Source: Deltaproteobacteria bacterium
GTDB lineage: Bacteria > Myxococcota_A > UBA796 > SXON01
Direction of reading: 5' to 3'
Length of the DNA: 64,000 bases
Assembly: GCA_014191855.1 (NCBI GenBank)
Contig: BJHF01000014.1
Span: 1-64,000, forward strand
Under the pieces are notes generated by a model. That model ran no database searches, was not told the DNA's origin, and saw only the letters and a program-made list of their open reading frames with translations. Of the stretch, positions 1-10,472 are shown one piece after another (position 1 is the stretch's first letter; each line of letters begins with the position of its first letter). The translations under genes and the position numbers were made by a program.

Positions 1-1
1 C

Positions 2-1153
2 CGAAAGACCCTGCGACAGCACCCGCTCAACACCACGTCGCCGCTGGCATCGGGGCCGTGGCAGCTCTCCCGGTGGGACAAGAACGAGCGTATCGCGTTC
101 GAGCCCAACCCAAGCTGGGTGGGAACGAAACCAAGCTTGCGTAAGGTCATCTTCAAGGTGATCCCGAGCTACGACACGCGGCTCCTTGAGCTGCAGAATG
201 GCAGCATCGACATGATGGAGTCGCTGCAAGTGGCCGACGCCGACCGGCTCGTGCGCGAACATCCAGAGGTGAAGCTCGTGCGCCGCGGCTGGCGCGCGAT
301 GGACTACATCGGGTGGAACACGGTGGACCCGGAGGCGTACAAGGCGGCGGCCACGCTGAAAGAGAAGCCGGACCTGGCGGCGCTGCCGCCCCACCCGCTA
401 TTCGGAGATCCCGCGGTTCGGCGTGCGCTCTCCATGGCGATCGACGTGGACAAGCTGATCGCGGACGTGCTCACTTCCTCCGCCACGGGCGAGGCCTACG
501 CCCGGCGCGCGGTGAGCACAATCACCCCCGCCCTGTGCGGTATGCACAACGACAGCATCAAGCCTATCTCTCGCGACGTCGAGGGCGCGAAACAAGCTCT
601 CGCCGCGCTGGGCTGGACCGATACCAACGGCGACGGCGTGGCCGACCGCAACGGGGTGCCCTTCCGCTTCGTGATGGTGACCAGCGCGGGGAGCACGAGG
701 CGCACGCAGGTGGCCGCGATCGTGAAGTCGGAGCTGCAAGAGATCGGGGTGGACGTACAATTCGAGGCGCTCGAAGGCAGCGCGCTCTACGACCGGCTCC
801 GCCGCAAGGACTTCGACGCGGCCTACACCGGGTGGTCGGCGGGGCTGTGGGTGGAGCCTGCAAACGCGTGGGCCAAGGACAGCGAATTCAACTTCTACTC
901 CTACCAGAACCCGAAGGCGACGGCGCTGTTGGAGGCTGGCGCGAAAGAGGGCGATGCGGCGAAGGCCCGCCAGATCTGGAACGACTTCCAGCAGGTGGTC
1001 TACGACGATCAGCCGTACACGTTCCTTTACTGGATGGACGAAATCGTCGCGATCAACGGTCGATTTGAGAACACCTCCATCGACCTCATCTCCCCCTACC
1101 ACCACCTCGAGGCGTGGTCGGTCCCGCCGGCGAAGGTGAAATACAAGCAGTAG
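2..1153 (+). CDS. ABC transporter substrate-binding protein, family 5 (5'-truncated)
   Basis: C-terminal ~383 residues of an extracytoplasmic solute-binding protein of the DppA/OppA family (SBP_bac_5); the reading frame is open from base 2, so the start and signal peptide lie outside the window. Family-typical signs are SGPWQLSRWDKNERI near the edge, FKVIPSYDTRLLELQNGSID, and a C-terminus rich in aromatic residues (FLYWMDEIVAING). It should bind peptides or similar ligands in the periplasm and deliver them to the two permeases that follow at once. The stop at 1151-1153 is 3 nt before the next GTG start, indicating an operon. Ligand specificity cannot be read from the sequence. Confidence 0.9.
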   Translation, partial: RKTLRQHPLNTTSPLASGPWQLSRWDKNERIAFEPNPSWVGTKPSLRKVIFKVIPSYDTRLLELQNGSIDMMESLQVADADRLVREHPEVKLVRRGWRAMDYIGWNTVDPEAYKAAATLKEKPDLAALPPHPLFGDPAVRRALSMAIDVDKLIADVLTSSATGEAYARRAVSTITPALCGMHNDSIKPISRDVEGAKQALAALGWTDTNGDGVADRNGVPFRFVMVTSAGSTRRTQVAAIVKSELQEIGVDVQFEALEGSALYDRLRRKDFDAAYTGWSAGLWVEPANAWAKDSEFNFYSYQNPKATALLEAGAKEGDAAKARQIWNDFQQVVYDDQPYTFLYWMDEIVAINGRFENTSIDLISPYHHLEAWSVPPAKVKYKQ

Positions 1154-1156
1154 TTC

Positions 1157-2116
1157 GTGGCCGCCTTCCTCCTCCGCAGACTGGTCGCCGCGGTGCCGCT
1201 GGTGTTCGGCGTGATGGTTCTGGTCTGGTTGCTGTTGGAGGCGCTCCCCGGCGACTACTGCGACAGCCTGCTCTCCCCCGATCTCGACCCGCGCACCATC
1301 CCCGCCATGCGCGCCGCGTTGGGGTGCGATGCTCCCGCCTACGGCAGGTTCTTCGCGGCGATGCGCGGCGTGCTCAGCCTGGACTTTGGCACGTCGGTAT
1401 CGTTTGGGCGCCCGGTTCGCGATGTAGTGCTGGATGCACTGCCGAACACGCTCCTGCTCTCGGCGAGCGCGCTCCTCGCCGGCCAGGCGATCGGGGGCAC
1501 GGCGGGGATCGTGCAAGCCGTGTACCACCGACGCTGGCCCGATACCGCACTGTCGCTTTTGACCCTCGCCTTCTGGTCCGTGCCCATCTTCTGGCTCGCG
1601 CTGTGGCTTCAACTGGGCTTTGGATGGGCGTTCGCGACCAGCGGAATGCGTGATCCGATGTCGGACGAGTGGGCCCCGTGGGCGCGCACGTGGGACGTGC
1701 TCGTACATCTCGTACTCCCGATGACGACGCTGGCGCTCGCGGGCGCCGCCGGCGATTCGCGACTCCTTCGCGGCTCCATGGTCGAGGCGTTGCACCAGGA
1801 CTACGTGCGTACGGCCCGAGCCAAGGGGGTGTCGGAACCAAGCGTGGTGCTCCGACACGCTCTCCCGAACGCCGTGCTTCCCTGGATCGCGTCGCTCGGC
1901 CTCCACCTACCCGCGCTCCTCTCGGGCTCCCTCATCGTCGAAAACGTATTTGGTTGGCCGGGAATGGGCCGTGTAATGGCGCAGGCGCTCAGCCAGGGGG
2001 ACGCGCCGCTCGCCCTTGGCACCTTCTTCGGATTCACATGGGTTGTTGCGCTTGGCGGCATCCTCACCGACGCCGCCGCCGCGCTCGTGGACCCCCGGAT
2101 CCGGTTGGAACGATGA
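1157..2116 (+). CDS. ABC transporter permease, DppB/OppB type
   Basis: 319-aa inner-membrane permease starting at GTG 1157. The N-terminus (AAFLLRRLVAAVPLVFGVMV) is the usual first membrane span of DppB-type proteins. The EAA loop that contacts the ATPase is visible as DYVRTARAKGVSEPSVVLRHALPN, followed by LSGSLIVENVFGWPGMG. Length and layout (about six membrane segments) fit the family. It is translated within the importer operon and its stop overlaps the next ATG by 4 nt (ATGA), which implies translational coupling with the partner permease. Confidence 0.92.
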   Translation: MAAFLLRRLVAAVPLVFGVMVLVWLLLEALPGDYCDSLLSPDLDPRTIPAMRAALGCDAPAYGRFFAAMRGVLSLDFGTSVSFGRPVRDVVLDALPNTLLLSASALLAGQAIGGTAGIVQAVYHRRWPDTALSLLTLAFWSVPIFWLALWLQLGFGWAFATSGMRDPMSDEWAPWARTWDVLVHLVLPMTTLALAGAAGDSRLLRGSMVEALHQDYVRTARAKGVSEPSVVLRHALPNAVLPWIASLGLHLPALLSGSLIVENVFGWPGMGRVMAQALSQGDAPLALGTFFGFTWVVALGGILTDAAAALVDPRIRLER

Positions 2117-3168
2117 CTCGAACCCGTGCCCTCGATCTCGGCGCCCTGCTCTTGGGTGCCGGACTCCTGCTGCGCGCCGCGGTCGTGGGCGGGCCGCGGC
2201 TGAACGTGTTGTTGTGGCCGGGCCCGGGAGACCTCCACGAGGCGGCGCACAGCCGCGTGGCCTGTTTCGCGTGGGTCGCGACGGTTTGCCTGCTGCCCGT
2301 CTTGACATCCAGGCGCGCCGGCCCGCGGTTGGCCCTCCTCCGTCGCCTCCGAGCACACCCCGTCGCGCTCGTCGGCCTGCACCTCTCCATGCTCATCGTG
2401 CTCACGACGGCGCTGGCGCCGCTGCTCACTGCGCTCGCGCCGGGTCGAACCACCTATCCCACCGGGCTCCCCCCCTCGCCGGGGCACTGGTTCGGAACGA
2501 CCGCGATCGGCACGGACGTGTTCACCGACACGTTGTATGGCGCTCGCGTCTCGCTCCTCGTTGGCGTCGTGGCCGTCGCAGTGAGCACCACGCTCGGCAC
2601 GGCGATCGGTGCGATCGGCGGGTACCTTGGAGGGTGGCCCTCGCGCGTGCTCGGAGGGTTCACCGATTTGATGCTCGCGATCCCCCGGATCGCGGTGCTC
2701 CTGCTCGTCGTCGGCCTCGTTCCCATGGGAAACGCTCGTTTTCTGATCGTCGCCCTGGTCCTCGGCCTGACCGGATGGATGCACGTCGCCAGAACCGTAC
2801 GCATGGAAGTGCTCTCCGTTCGCGAACGCGACTTCGTGATTGCCGCGCGGGCGCTGGGCGTTCCCGAGGCGCGGATCCTCGCGCGACACGTGCTCCCGAA
2901 TGTCCTCACGCCCGTCGTGATCTACGCGGCGCTCGGACTGGGCGGCACCATGCTCACCGAGGCGGCGCTTGCCTACCTGGGCCGCGGAGCGAGCGCGGGG
3001 GCGAGCTGGGGATCGCTCATCCACGAGGGCAGCAGCCGCCTGGCCACGGAGCCGTGGTCGGCAGGGATTCCAGGCCTTTGCCTCATGGCCTCGGTGGTCG
3101 CGTTCAACCTCGTCGGCGATGGCCTCCGCGATGCCCTCGACCCCCGGCTGAGGGTGAACCCATCGTGA
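2113..3168 (+). CDS. ABC transporter permease, DppC/OppC type
   Basis: 351-aa second permease of the dipeptide/oligopeptide importer. I place the start at ATG 2113, overlapping the dppB-like stop, because the open frame upstream only mirrors that gene. It has a DppC-like region (HWFGTTAIGTDVFTDTLYGARVS), the EAA loop (ERDFVIAARALGVPEARILARHVLPN) and the closing segment LTEAALAYLGRGA. The N-terminal ~85 residues contain two extra hydrophobic stretches before the HPVALVG segment, somewhat more than the minimal DppC. The stop overlaps the GTG of the ATPase gene (GTGA). Confidence 0.92.
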   Translation: MTRTRALDLGALLLGAGLLLRAAVVGGPRLNVLLWPGPGDLHEAAHSRVACFAWVATVCLLPVLTSRRAGPRLALLRRLRAHPVALVGLHLSMLIVLTTALAPLLTALAPGRTTYPTGLPPSPGHWFGTTAIGTDVFTDTLYGARVSLLVGVVAVAVSTTLGTAIGAIGGYLGGWPSRVLGGFTDLMLAIPRIAVLLLVVGLVPMGNARFLIVALVLGLTGWMHVARTVRMEVLSVRERDFVIAARALGVPEARILARHVLPNVLTPVVIYAALGLGGTMLTEAALAYLGRGASAGASWGSLIHEGSSRLATEPWSAGIPGLCLMASVVAFNLVGDGLRDALDPRLRVNPS

Positions 3169-4811
3169 GCGAACCCGTACTCGCCATCGAAGATCTCCAC
3201 GTCACGTTCACGACGGAGCTCGGGCCGATTGAAGCCGTTCGCGGGGTCGGGCTCTCGGTGCTCCCCGGGCAGATCGTGGGGCTGGTTGGGGAGTCCGGCT
3301 CGGGCAAAAGCGTGAGCGCCCTCTCGGTGCTACGGCTGTTGCCGACGCAGGGCGTACGGCTTCGGGCCGCCCGCCTCGATGTCGTGGGCAAGCCCGTGCT
3401 TTCGTTGGATGTACAGGCGTTACGCCAGCTTCGGGGTTCCCAGGTCGGAATGATCTTCCAGGACCCCTCCAGCTCGCTCAACCCGCTGGTGCCGATCGGC
3501 GAGCAGATCGCAGAGGCGATGCGGGTTCACGGACGCGCAGACGACGACTACCTCGCGGTGCGCGTGCCCGCTCTGCTCAAGGAAGTTGGTCTGAACGAGC
3601 TGAACTCGCGCCTCGGCGCGTTCCCACACCAGCTCAGCGGCGGCCAGAAGCAGCGGGTGATGATCGCGATCGCCCTGGCCAACGATCCCCGGCTGCTCAT
3701 CGCCGACGAACCGACCACCGCCCTCGATGCCACCGTTCAGTCCCAGCTCCTCGCCCTGCTCCGGCGCCTCGCAAACGACCGGAACCTGGGCGTTTTGCTG
3801 GTGACGCATGACCTCGGCGTGGTGGCGCAGATCGCGGACGAGGTGGTGGTGATGCGGGAGGGCAGCGTGGTCGAATCCGGTGCCGCCAAGCAGGTGTTCG
3901 GCGCACCGCGGGCGGCCTACACCCGCGCGCTGATCGCCAGCCGCGCCGGTACGGTCCTCGACCCACGCTCCTGGCCGGTCGACGCGCCCGTGCTCCTCGA
4001 CGTGGAGCACCTCTCCGCACGATTCGGCATTCATGGCCGGCTCGGCGCTCCCGCCACCGCGTGGACCACCGCGCTCGACGACGTGAGTTTTCAGGTGCGG
4101 CGCGGCAGCACCCTCGGGATCGTGGGGGAGTCGGGGAGCGGAAAAACCACCCTCGCACGTGCCTTGCTGCGGCTCGTGGAGCCAAGCGGTGGCCGGGTGA
4201 GCTTCGACGGAGCCGACGTGCTTCGCATGCCGGTCGGGGCGCTCCGACAGCTTCGGCGTCGGGTGCAGATGGTGTTCCAGGATGCCAACGGCGCCCTGGA
4301 TCCACGGTTCTCGGTCCTCGACTCCCTCATGGAGCCGCTCGAAGTCCACGGGCTCGCGGGGGATGCCCGCGGGCGCCGAAGCCGCGCCGCGAGCTTGCTG
4401 GAGGAGGTCGGGCTGGGCGTAGAGCTTCTCTCGCGACGGCCCCATGAGCTTTCGGGGGGGCAGCGCCAGCGCGTCGGGATCGCGCGGGCGCTCGCGGTCG
4501 AACCTGCCCTCCTGGTTTGCGACGAGAGCGTCTCCTCCCTGGACGCCACGGTACAGGCCCAGGTGATCGCCCTGCTCCGAGAACTTCAATTGTCACGGGG
4601 GCTTACCTACGTGTTCATCAGCCACGATCTGCGACTCGTTGCGCAGGTCGCAGACACGCTCGTGGTCATGCACGGAGGCCGGGTGGTGGAGCACGGGCCC
4701 ACCGCGGAGGTGTTTGCCAATCCCCGCGCCACCCCGACGCTTCGGCTCATCGAGGCCGCGATCGGCGCTGGATCGCTGCGTTCCATTGAAAGCGGGTTGC
4801 CGCTCCATTAG
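3165..4811 (+). CDS. Fused double ATPase of dipeptide ABC importer (DppD-DppF fusion)
   Basis: 548-aa protein with two complete ABC ATPase domains that are separate proteins (DppD, DppF) in many bacteria. Domain 1 (about residues 1-265): Walker A GESGSGKS, signature LSGGQKQR, Walker B LLIADEPTTALD, switch His in LLVTHDLG. Domain 2 (about 270-548): Walker A GESGSGKT, signature LSGGQRQR, Walker B LLVCDESVSSLD, switch VFISHDLR. Domain 2 has DES where DEP is usual; the catalytic Glu remains. Start chosen at GTG 3165, which overlaps the permease stop. It should power the importer on the cytoplasmic face. Confidence 0.93.
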   Translation: MSEPVLAIEDLHVTFTTELGPIEAVRGVGLSVLPGQIVGLVGESGSGKSVSALSVLRLLPTQGVRLRAARLDVVGKPVLSLDVQALRQLRGSQVGMIFQDPSSSLNPLVPIGEQIAEAMRVHGRADDDYLAVRVPALLKEVGLNELNSRLGAFPHQLSGGQKQRVMIAIALANDPRLLIADEPTTALDATVQSQLLALLRRLANDRNLGVLLVTHDLGVVAQIADEVVVMREGSVVESGAAKQVFGAPRAAYTRALIASRAGTVLDPRSWPVDAPVLLDVEHLSARFGIHGRLGAPATAWTTALDDVSFQVRRGSTLGIVGESGSGKTTLARALLRLVEPSGGRVSFDGADVLRMPVGALRQLRRRVQMVFQDANGALDPRFSVLDSLMEPLEVHGLAGDARGRRSRAASLLEEVGLGVELLSRRPHELSGGQRQRVGIARALAVEPALLVCDESVSSLDATVQAQVIALLRELQLSRGLTYVFISHDLRLVAQVADTLVVMHGGRVVEHGPTAEVFANPRATPTLRLIEAAIGAGSLRSIESGLPLH

Positions 4812-4822
4812 ACTCCCGCCCC

Positions 4823-6634
<1,812 letters not shown>

Positions 6635-6646
6635 CGCGAGCGCACG

Positions 6647-7930
6647 ATGGCGTCTTCACGCATCCCAGGGTTCTTCCGCCTCAGCCCCTCCGAGCGGCGC
6701 GTGGCTGCGGTGGCGAACGCCGGCGCGCCAAGCGCCGAGCCGCACGAGTGGTCGGCCGAGGGAGGCCTCAGCCTCGCCACCGCGGATGCGATGATCGAGA
6801 ACGTGATCGGCCTGTTCGCGCTGCCCAACGGGGTGGCCGTGAACCTGCTGCTGAACGGCGAGGACCGGCTGGTGCCGATGGTCGTGGAAGAGCCGAGCGT
6901 CGTGGCTGCGGTGAGCAACATGGCCAGGGTGACTCGCGCCTCCGGAGGGATCGTCGGGAGCTGCGACGATGCGGTGATGATCGGGCAAGTGCAGCTCACC
7001 GGCTGCGGGCCCGGCTCGAAACACCGAGTTGAAGCTGAACTTCCACGATTGTCCGCCCTCGCGGCCAAGGTTCATCCCCAGCTCGCCGACTACGGCGGCG
7101 GCCTGCGCGGGATGGACGTTCGTGAGCTCTTGTACGACGAACCGGGCGAGGTGCCGGAGCCCATGCTCGTGCTGCACTTCTACCTGGACTGCGTGGATGC
7201 GATGGGCGCGAACATGGTCAACACCATCGCGGAGCGCCTGGCGCCGGAGCTTGCGCTCATCACCGGAGGCCGGATCGGGCTGCGGATCCTCTCGAATCTG
7301 GCGGATCGACGGGTGGCGCGGGCCTCGGTGCGGATCCCCGTCGTCGAGCTGGATCAGCCTGGCGTGTCCGGAGCGGAGGTCGCGGAGGGCATCGCGTCGG
7401 CTTGGCGGTTTGCCTGGGCGGACCCATATCGGGCAGCCACCCACAACAAGGGGGTGATGAACGGGGTGGATGCCGTGGCGCTGGCGACGGGGAACGACTG
7501 GCGCGCGATCGAAGCCGGGGCCCATGCGTACGCGGCGCGAACCGGCCAATATCGCCCGCTTTCGACCTGGCGGGTGCGCGGGGGCGGCCTCGAAGGGGAG
7601 CTCGCGTTGCCGATGCAGGTGGGCACCGTTTCAGGCGCGATCCGCGTGCACCCGACCGTGCGAGCCAACCTCGCGTTGGCCTCGGTGCGCGGCGCCCGGG
7701 ACTTGTCGGTGCTGATGGCCGCGGTGGGCCTGATCCAGAACCTCGGCGCGCTGCGGGCGCTCGCGACGGAGGGGATCCAGGAGGGCCACATGCGTATGCA
7801 CGCCCGGAGCGTCGCCCTCGGCGCGGGTGCCGAGCCCCACGAACTCAACGACGTGGTCGCCGCGCTTGTGCTCGAACACGACGTCAGCGTGGAGCGCGCC
7901 ACCATCGTATTGCGACGGCTCCGGGCGTGA
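6647..7930 (+). CDS. mvaA: Hydroxymethylglutaryl-CoA reductase, class II
   Basis: 427-aa HMG-CoA reductase, converting HMG-CoA to mevalonate. It shows class II (bacterial) features: start RIPGFFRLSPSERR, the ENVIGLFALPNGVAVNLL block, the catalytic Glu in VVEEPSVVAA, the catalytic Lys/Asn in NKGVMNGVDA, the catalytic Asp in ALATGNDWRAIEAGAHAY, and the catalytic His in HMRMHARSVA. Class II enzymes can run in either direction. Here the gene lies in a run of mevalonate-pathway genes, so biosynthesis of isoprenoids is the likely role. Its stop overlaps the GTG of mevalonate kinase (GTGA). Confidence 0.95.
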   Translation: MASSRIPGFFRLSPSERRVAAVANAGAPSAEPHEWSAEGGLSLATADAMIENVIGLFALPNGVAVNLLLNGEDRLVPMVVEEPSVVAAVSNMARVTRASGGIVGSCDDAVMIGQVQLTGCGPGSKHRVEAELPRLSALAAKVHPQLADYGGGLRGMDVRELLYDEPGEVPEPMLVLHFYLDCVDAMGANMVNTIAERLAPELALITGGRIGLRILSNLADRRVARASVRIPVVELDQPGVSGAEVAEGIASAWRFAWADPYRAATHNKGVMNGVDAVALATGNDWRAIEAGAHAYAARTGQYRPLSTWRVRGGGLEGELALPMQVGTVSGAIRVHPTVRANLALASVRGARDLSVLMAAVGLIQNLGALRALATEGIQEGHMRMHARSVALGAGAEPHELNDVVAALVLEHDVSVERATIVLRRLRA

Positions 7931-9444
7931 GCGGCGACCGCCCCCGCTCCCGGCTCTTCGCGCGGCCCTCGGCACAGCTGGTGCCGACGACCCCCGGGCC
8001 GCTTCCACCGGCGAAACCGCCGGCGTTCGATGCGGCCGGTGAACCCACGCTGATTCGAGCGCGCGCGCCGGAGGCGGCACCCGAACCGCCGCCGGAGCCC
8101 GCCCCAGACGCGCCCGCCGAGCCACCCCAGGTCCATTCCGGGCGCGCCGCAACGCTCGTTCCTTTTGACGAAGGCGAGGACTCGACCCTGCTTGACATCC
8201 CTCCGTCCATGCTGGCCGGGGGCGAACGCGGGGATGCCGGCGTCGGGGAGCTTGAGGCGGAGCCGAACGAACCCCCTCGCGACGCGATCGCCCCCGCCGA
8301 GGCGCCTGCGGAGGAAGCTGAGGTCGAGCCGGCCGAGTTGGAGGGGGAGCCCCTCGCCGAGTCCGACGATCCCGATGGACCAGGCCTGCCCGGACCCTGG
8401 GATCGGCCCGTGGCGCGGGTGCGGCGGGCGTACACGCCCGGGATGCTCACGCCGGCGCCGCTGCCCCCGGGGAAAGTGCGGGCACTGTCCAGCGCCGCGC
8501 CGAAAGCGACGGTTCCCGCGGCTCCTCACCCCGTGGAAGCGGTTTCCGAGCCTGCGGCCCCGGCCCCGAGCTTGCCGGAATTGGCGATGGCGTCCGCGCC
8601 CGGGAAGATCATCCTCATCGGCGAGCACGCGGTGGTGTACGGTCACCGGGCGATCGCCGCGGCTGTGGATCTCTGCACCACCGTCACGCTGAGGCGCCGC
8701 CCGGGGCCCTCGAGGATCGAGGATGGAGGCGATGAAGACCCAAGGCTGGCCATCGCGCTCGGCACCCTCTTGCCGGCGGAGGGCGTGGCCGTATCGATCC
8801 GCAGTACGCTCCCGGTTGGCTGCGGGATGGGCTCTTCCGCGGCGCTCGCGGTCGCGACCGTGCGCGCCCTCGCCCGCCTGGAGGGGCGCGAGGCGAGCCT
8901 GAAGGAGTGCATCGATCGCGGCTTTGTGCTTGAGCGCGTGTTCCACGGGAACCCTTCAGGCCTGGATCACACGGTGAGCGCGAGCGGCGGAGCGCTCGTT
9001 TACCGCCGAGGCGAACCCGCCGAGGAGCTCGTCGTCGGCCGCGCGCTGCGCCTCGTGATCGCCAACACGGGCGTTCCGGCCGATACGGCCGAGATGGTCG
9101 CGCGGGTGCGCCAGCGCAACCCCACCGAGCTTTTGATGCGCGTCGGGGCGCTGGTCGAGATGACGGCAACGCGCATCGCGTCGGGGGAGCCCATCGGTGA
9201 ATTCCTGAGGGAAGCCCACCGGATGATGCGCCTGATGGGCGTGAGCACGCCGCGGTTGGATGAGCTCTGCCGCGCGATGGAGGGCGCCGGCAGCACGGGC
9301 GCCAAGCTCGCCGGTGCGGGCGGGGGCGGTATCGTGATCGCGCTGGTGGACGAACGCACAGAGGACGCCGTGCGAAAGGCGGCCGGGCCCCTCGCCCCGG
9401 GCGGCGTGTTCGTGACCGACATCGCGGCGACCCACCGACGGTGA
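7927..9444 (+). CDS. mvk: Mevalonate kinase with ~220-residue disordered N-terminal extension
   Basis: GHMP-family kinase that phosphorylates mevalonate. The kinase domain begins near base 8587 (MASAPGKIILIGEHAVVYGH) and contains the ATP-binding motif LPVGCGMGSSAALAVATVRA and the C-terminal KLAGAGGGGIVIAL. The frame is open from GTG 7927, which overlaps the mvaA stop by 4 nt. This favours a 505-aa product with a Pro/Ala/Glu-rich N-terminus of about 220 residues (repeated PEAAPEPPPEPAPDAPAEPP-type sequence) and no recognised domain. An internal start at ATG 8587 would give a normal ~285-aa kinase. The kinase call is firm, the start less so. Confidence 0.88.
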   Translation: MSGDRPRSRLFARPSAQLVPTTPGPLPPAKPPAFDAAGEPTLIRARAPEAAPEPPPEPAPDAPAEPPQVHSGRAATLVPFDEGEDSTLLDIPPSMLAGGERGDAGVGELEAEPNEPPRDAIAPAEAPAEEAEVEPAELEGEPLAESDDPDGPGLPGPWDRPVARVRRAYTPGMLTPAPLPPGKVRALSSAAPKATVPAAPHPVEAVSEPAAPAPSLPELAMASAPGKIILIGEHAVVYGHRAIAAAVDLCTTVTLRRRPGPSRIEDGGDEDPRLAIALGTLLPAEGVAVSIRSTLPVGCGMGSSAALAVATVRALARLEGREASLKECIDRGFVLERVFHGNPSGLDHTVSASGGALVYRRGEPAEELVVGRALRLVIANTGVPADTAEMVARVRQRNPTELLMRVGALVEMTATRIASGEPIGEFLREAHRMMRLMGVSTPRLDELCRAMEGAGSTGAKLAGAGGGGIVIALVDERTEDAVRKAAGPLAPGGVFVTDIAATHRR

Positions 9445-9503
9445 GCGCGCGCCCGAACCACGGGGTGTCGGCGCGCGCAGCGCCACCCGGATAGACCGGC
9501 GCT

Positions 9504-10463
9504 GTGCCCGTAGCCACCGCCGTCGCCCACCCGAACATCGCGCTCTGCAAGTACTGGGGCAAGCGCGATCGTACGTTGAACCTGCCCTCCGTGGGCAGCC
9601 TTTCCCTCACCCTCGCGCCCTTCTGCACCACCACGACCGTGGAGTGGGGCGCGGAGAGCGACGAGCTGGTGCTCAACGGGCGCCAGGGCACCCCGGCCGA
9701 GTCCCGCAAGGTGTTCGCGCTGCTAGATCTCATCGACAGTTGGCGCCCGAAGGTGCGGGTTTTGAGCGAGAACGACTTTCCGACCGCGGCCGGCCTCGCC
9801 TCCAGCTCATCCGGCTTCGCGGCGCTCGCGCTGGCGGCCACCAAAGCGGCCGGGCAACCTCGAAGCCTGGAGGAGCTCTCCGTCTTGGCGCGCCGCGGCT
9901 CCGGCAGCGCCGCGCGCTCCTTGTTCGGCGGTTGGGCAGAGTGGAAGGTGGGCGAGCGCGAAGACGGACTCGACAGCCATGCGTTTGCGCTCGCGCCGGA
10001 GAACCACTGGGATGTCCGCATGATCGTCGCTATCTTCGACGACGGCCCGAAGGCGGTATCCAGTCGCGACGGCATGCTGCACACACAGGAAACCTCTCCG
10101 TTCTACCCGGCGTGGGTGGCCAGCACGCCCAAGGATCTGACCGACGCCCGCGTGGCCATTCGGGAGCGCGATCTCACCCGACTGGGCATCGTCATGGAGC
10201 GCTCGGCGCTGCGAATGCACGCGAGCATGATGGCCGCCGATCCGCCGGTCTTCTACTGGAAAAGCGGCTCCGTGTGGGCACAAGAAACGGTGCGTGCGCT
10301 CCGCGCGAGGGGCATCCCGTGCGCCTGGACGATGGACGCCGGCCCCAACGTGAAAGTGCTTGTCGAAACGCCGTATGCCGACGAGGTGGCGCGGCGCCTG
10401 GCGAACGTGGCCGATCGGGTGCACGTGCTCGAACCGGGCGGACCCGCGCGCCTTTTGGAGTGA
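9504..10463 (+). CDS. mvaD: Diphosphomevalonate decarboxylase
   Basis: 319-aa ATP-dependent decarboxylase that turns diphosphomevalonate into isopentenyl diphosphate. Diagnostic start ATAVAHPNIALCKYWGKRD (substrate-binding Tyr/Trp/Lys), then LPSVGSLSLTL, the GHMP phosphate loop TAAGLASSSSGFAALALA, RRGSGSAARSLFGG with the conserved Ser/Arg, and the catalytic Asp region AWTMDAGPNVKVL. Starts at GTG 9504, 59 nt after mevalonate kinase, and ends 9 nt before phosphomevalonate kinase. Confidence 0.95.
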   Translation: MPVATAVAHPNIALCKYWGKRDRTLNLPSVGSLSLTLAPFCTTTTVEWGAESDELVLNGRQGTPAESRKVFALLDLIDSWRPKVRVLSENDFPTAAGLASSSSGFAALALAATKAAGQPRSLEELSVLARRGSGSAARSLFGGWAEWKVGEREDGLDSHAFALAPENHWDVRMIVAIFDDGPKAVSSRDGMLHTQETSPFYPAWVASTPKDLTDARVAIRERDLTRLGIVMERSALRMHASMMAADPPVFYWKSGSVWAQETVRALRARGIPCAWTMDAGPNVKVLVETPYADEVARRLANVADRVHVLEPGGPARLLE

Positions 10464-10472
10464 GGCTCCCGC

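Noticed and set aside
398-1906. 502-codon ORF on the minus strand across the importer genes
   Set aside because: Arg/His/Ala-rich shadow of the binding-protein and permease genes; the opposite strand has clear family motifs.
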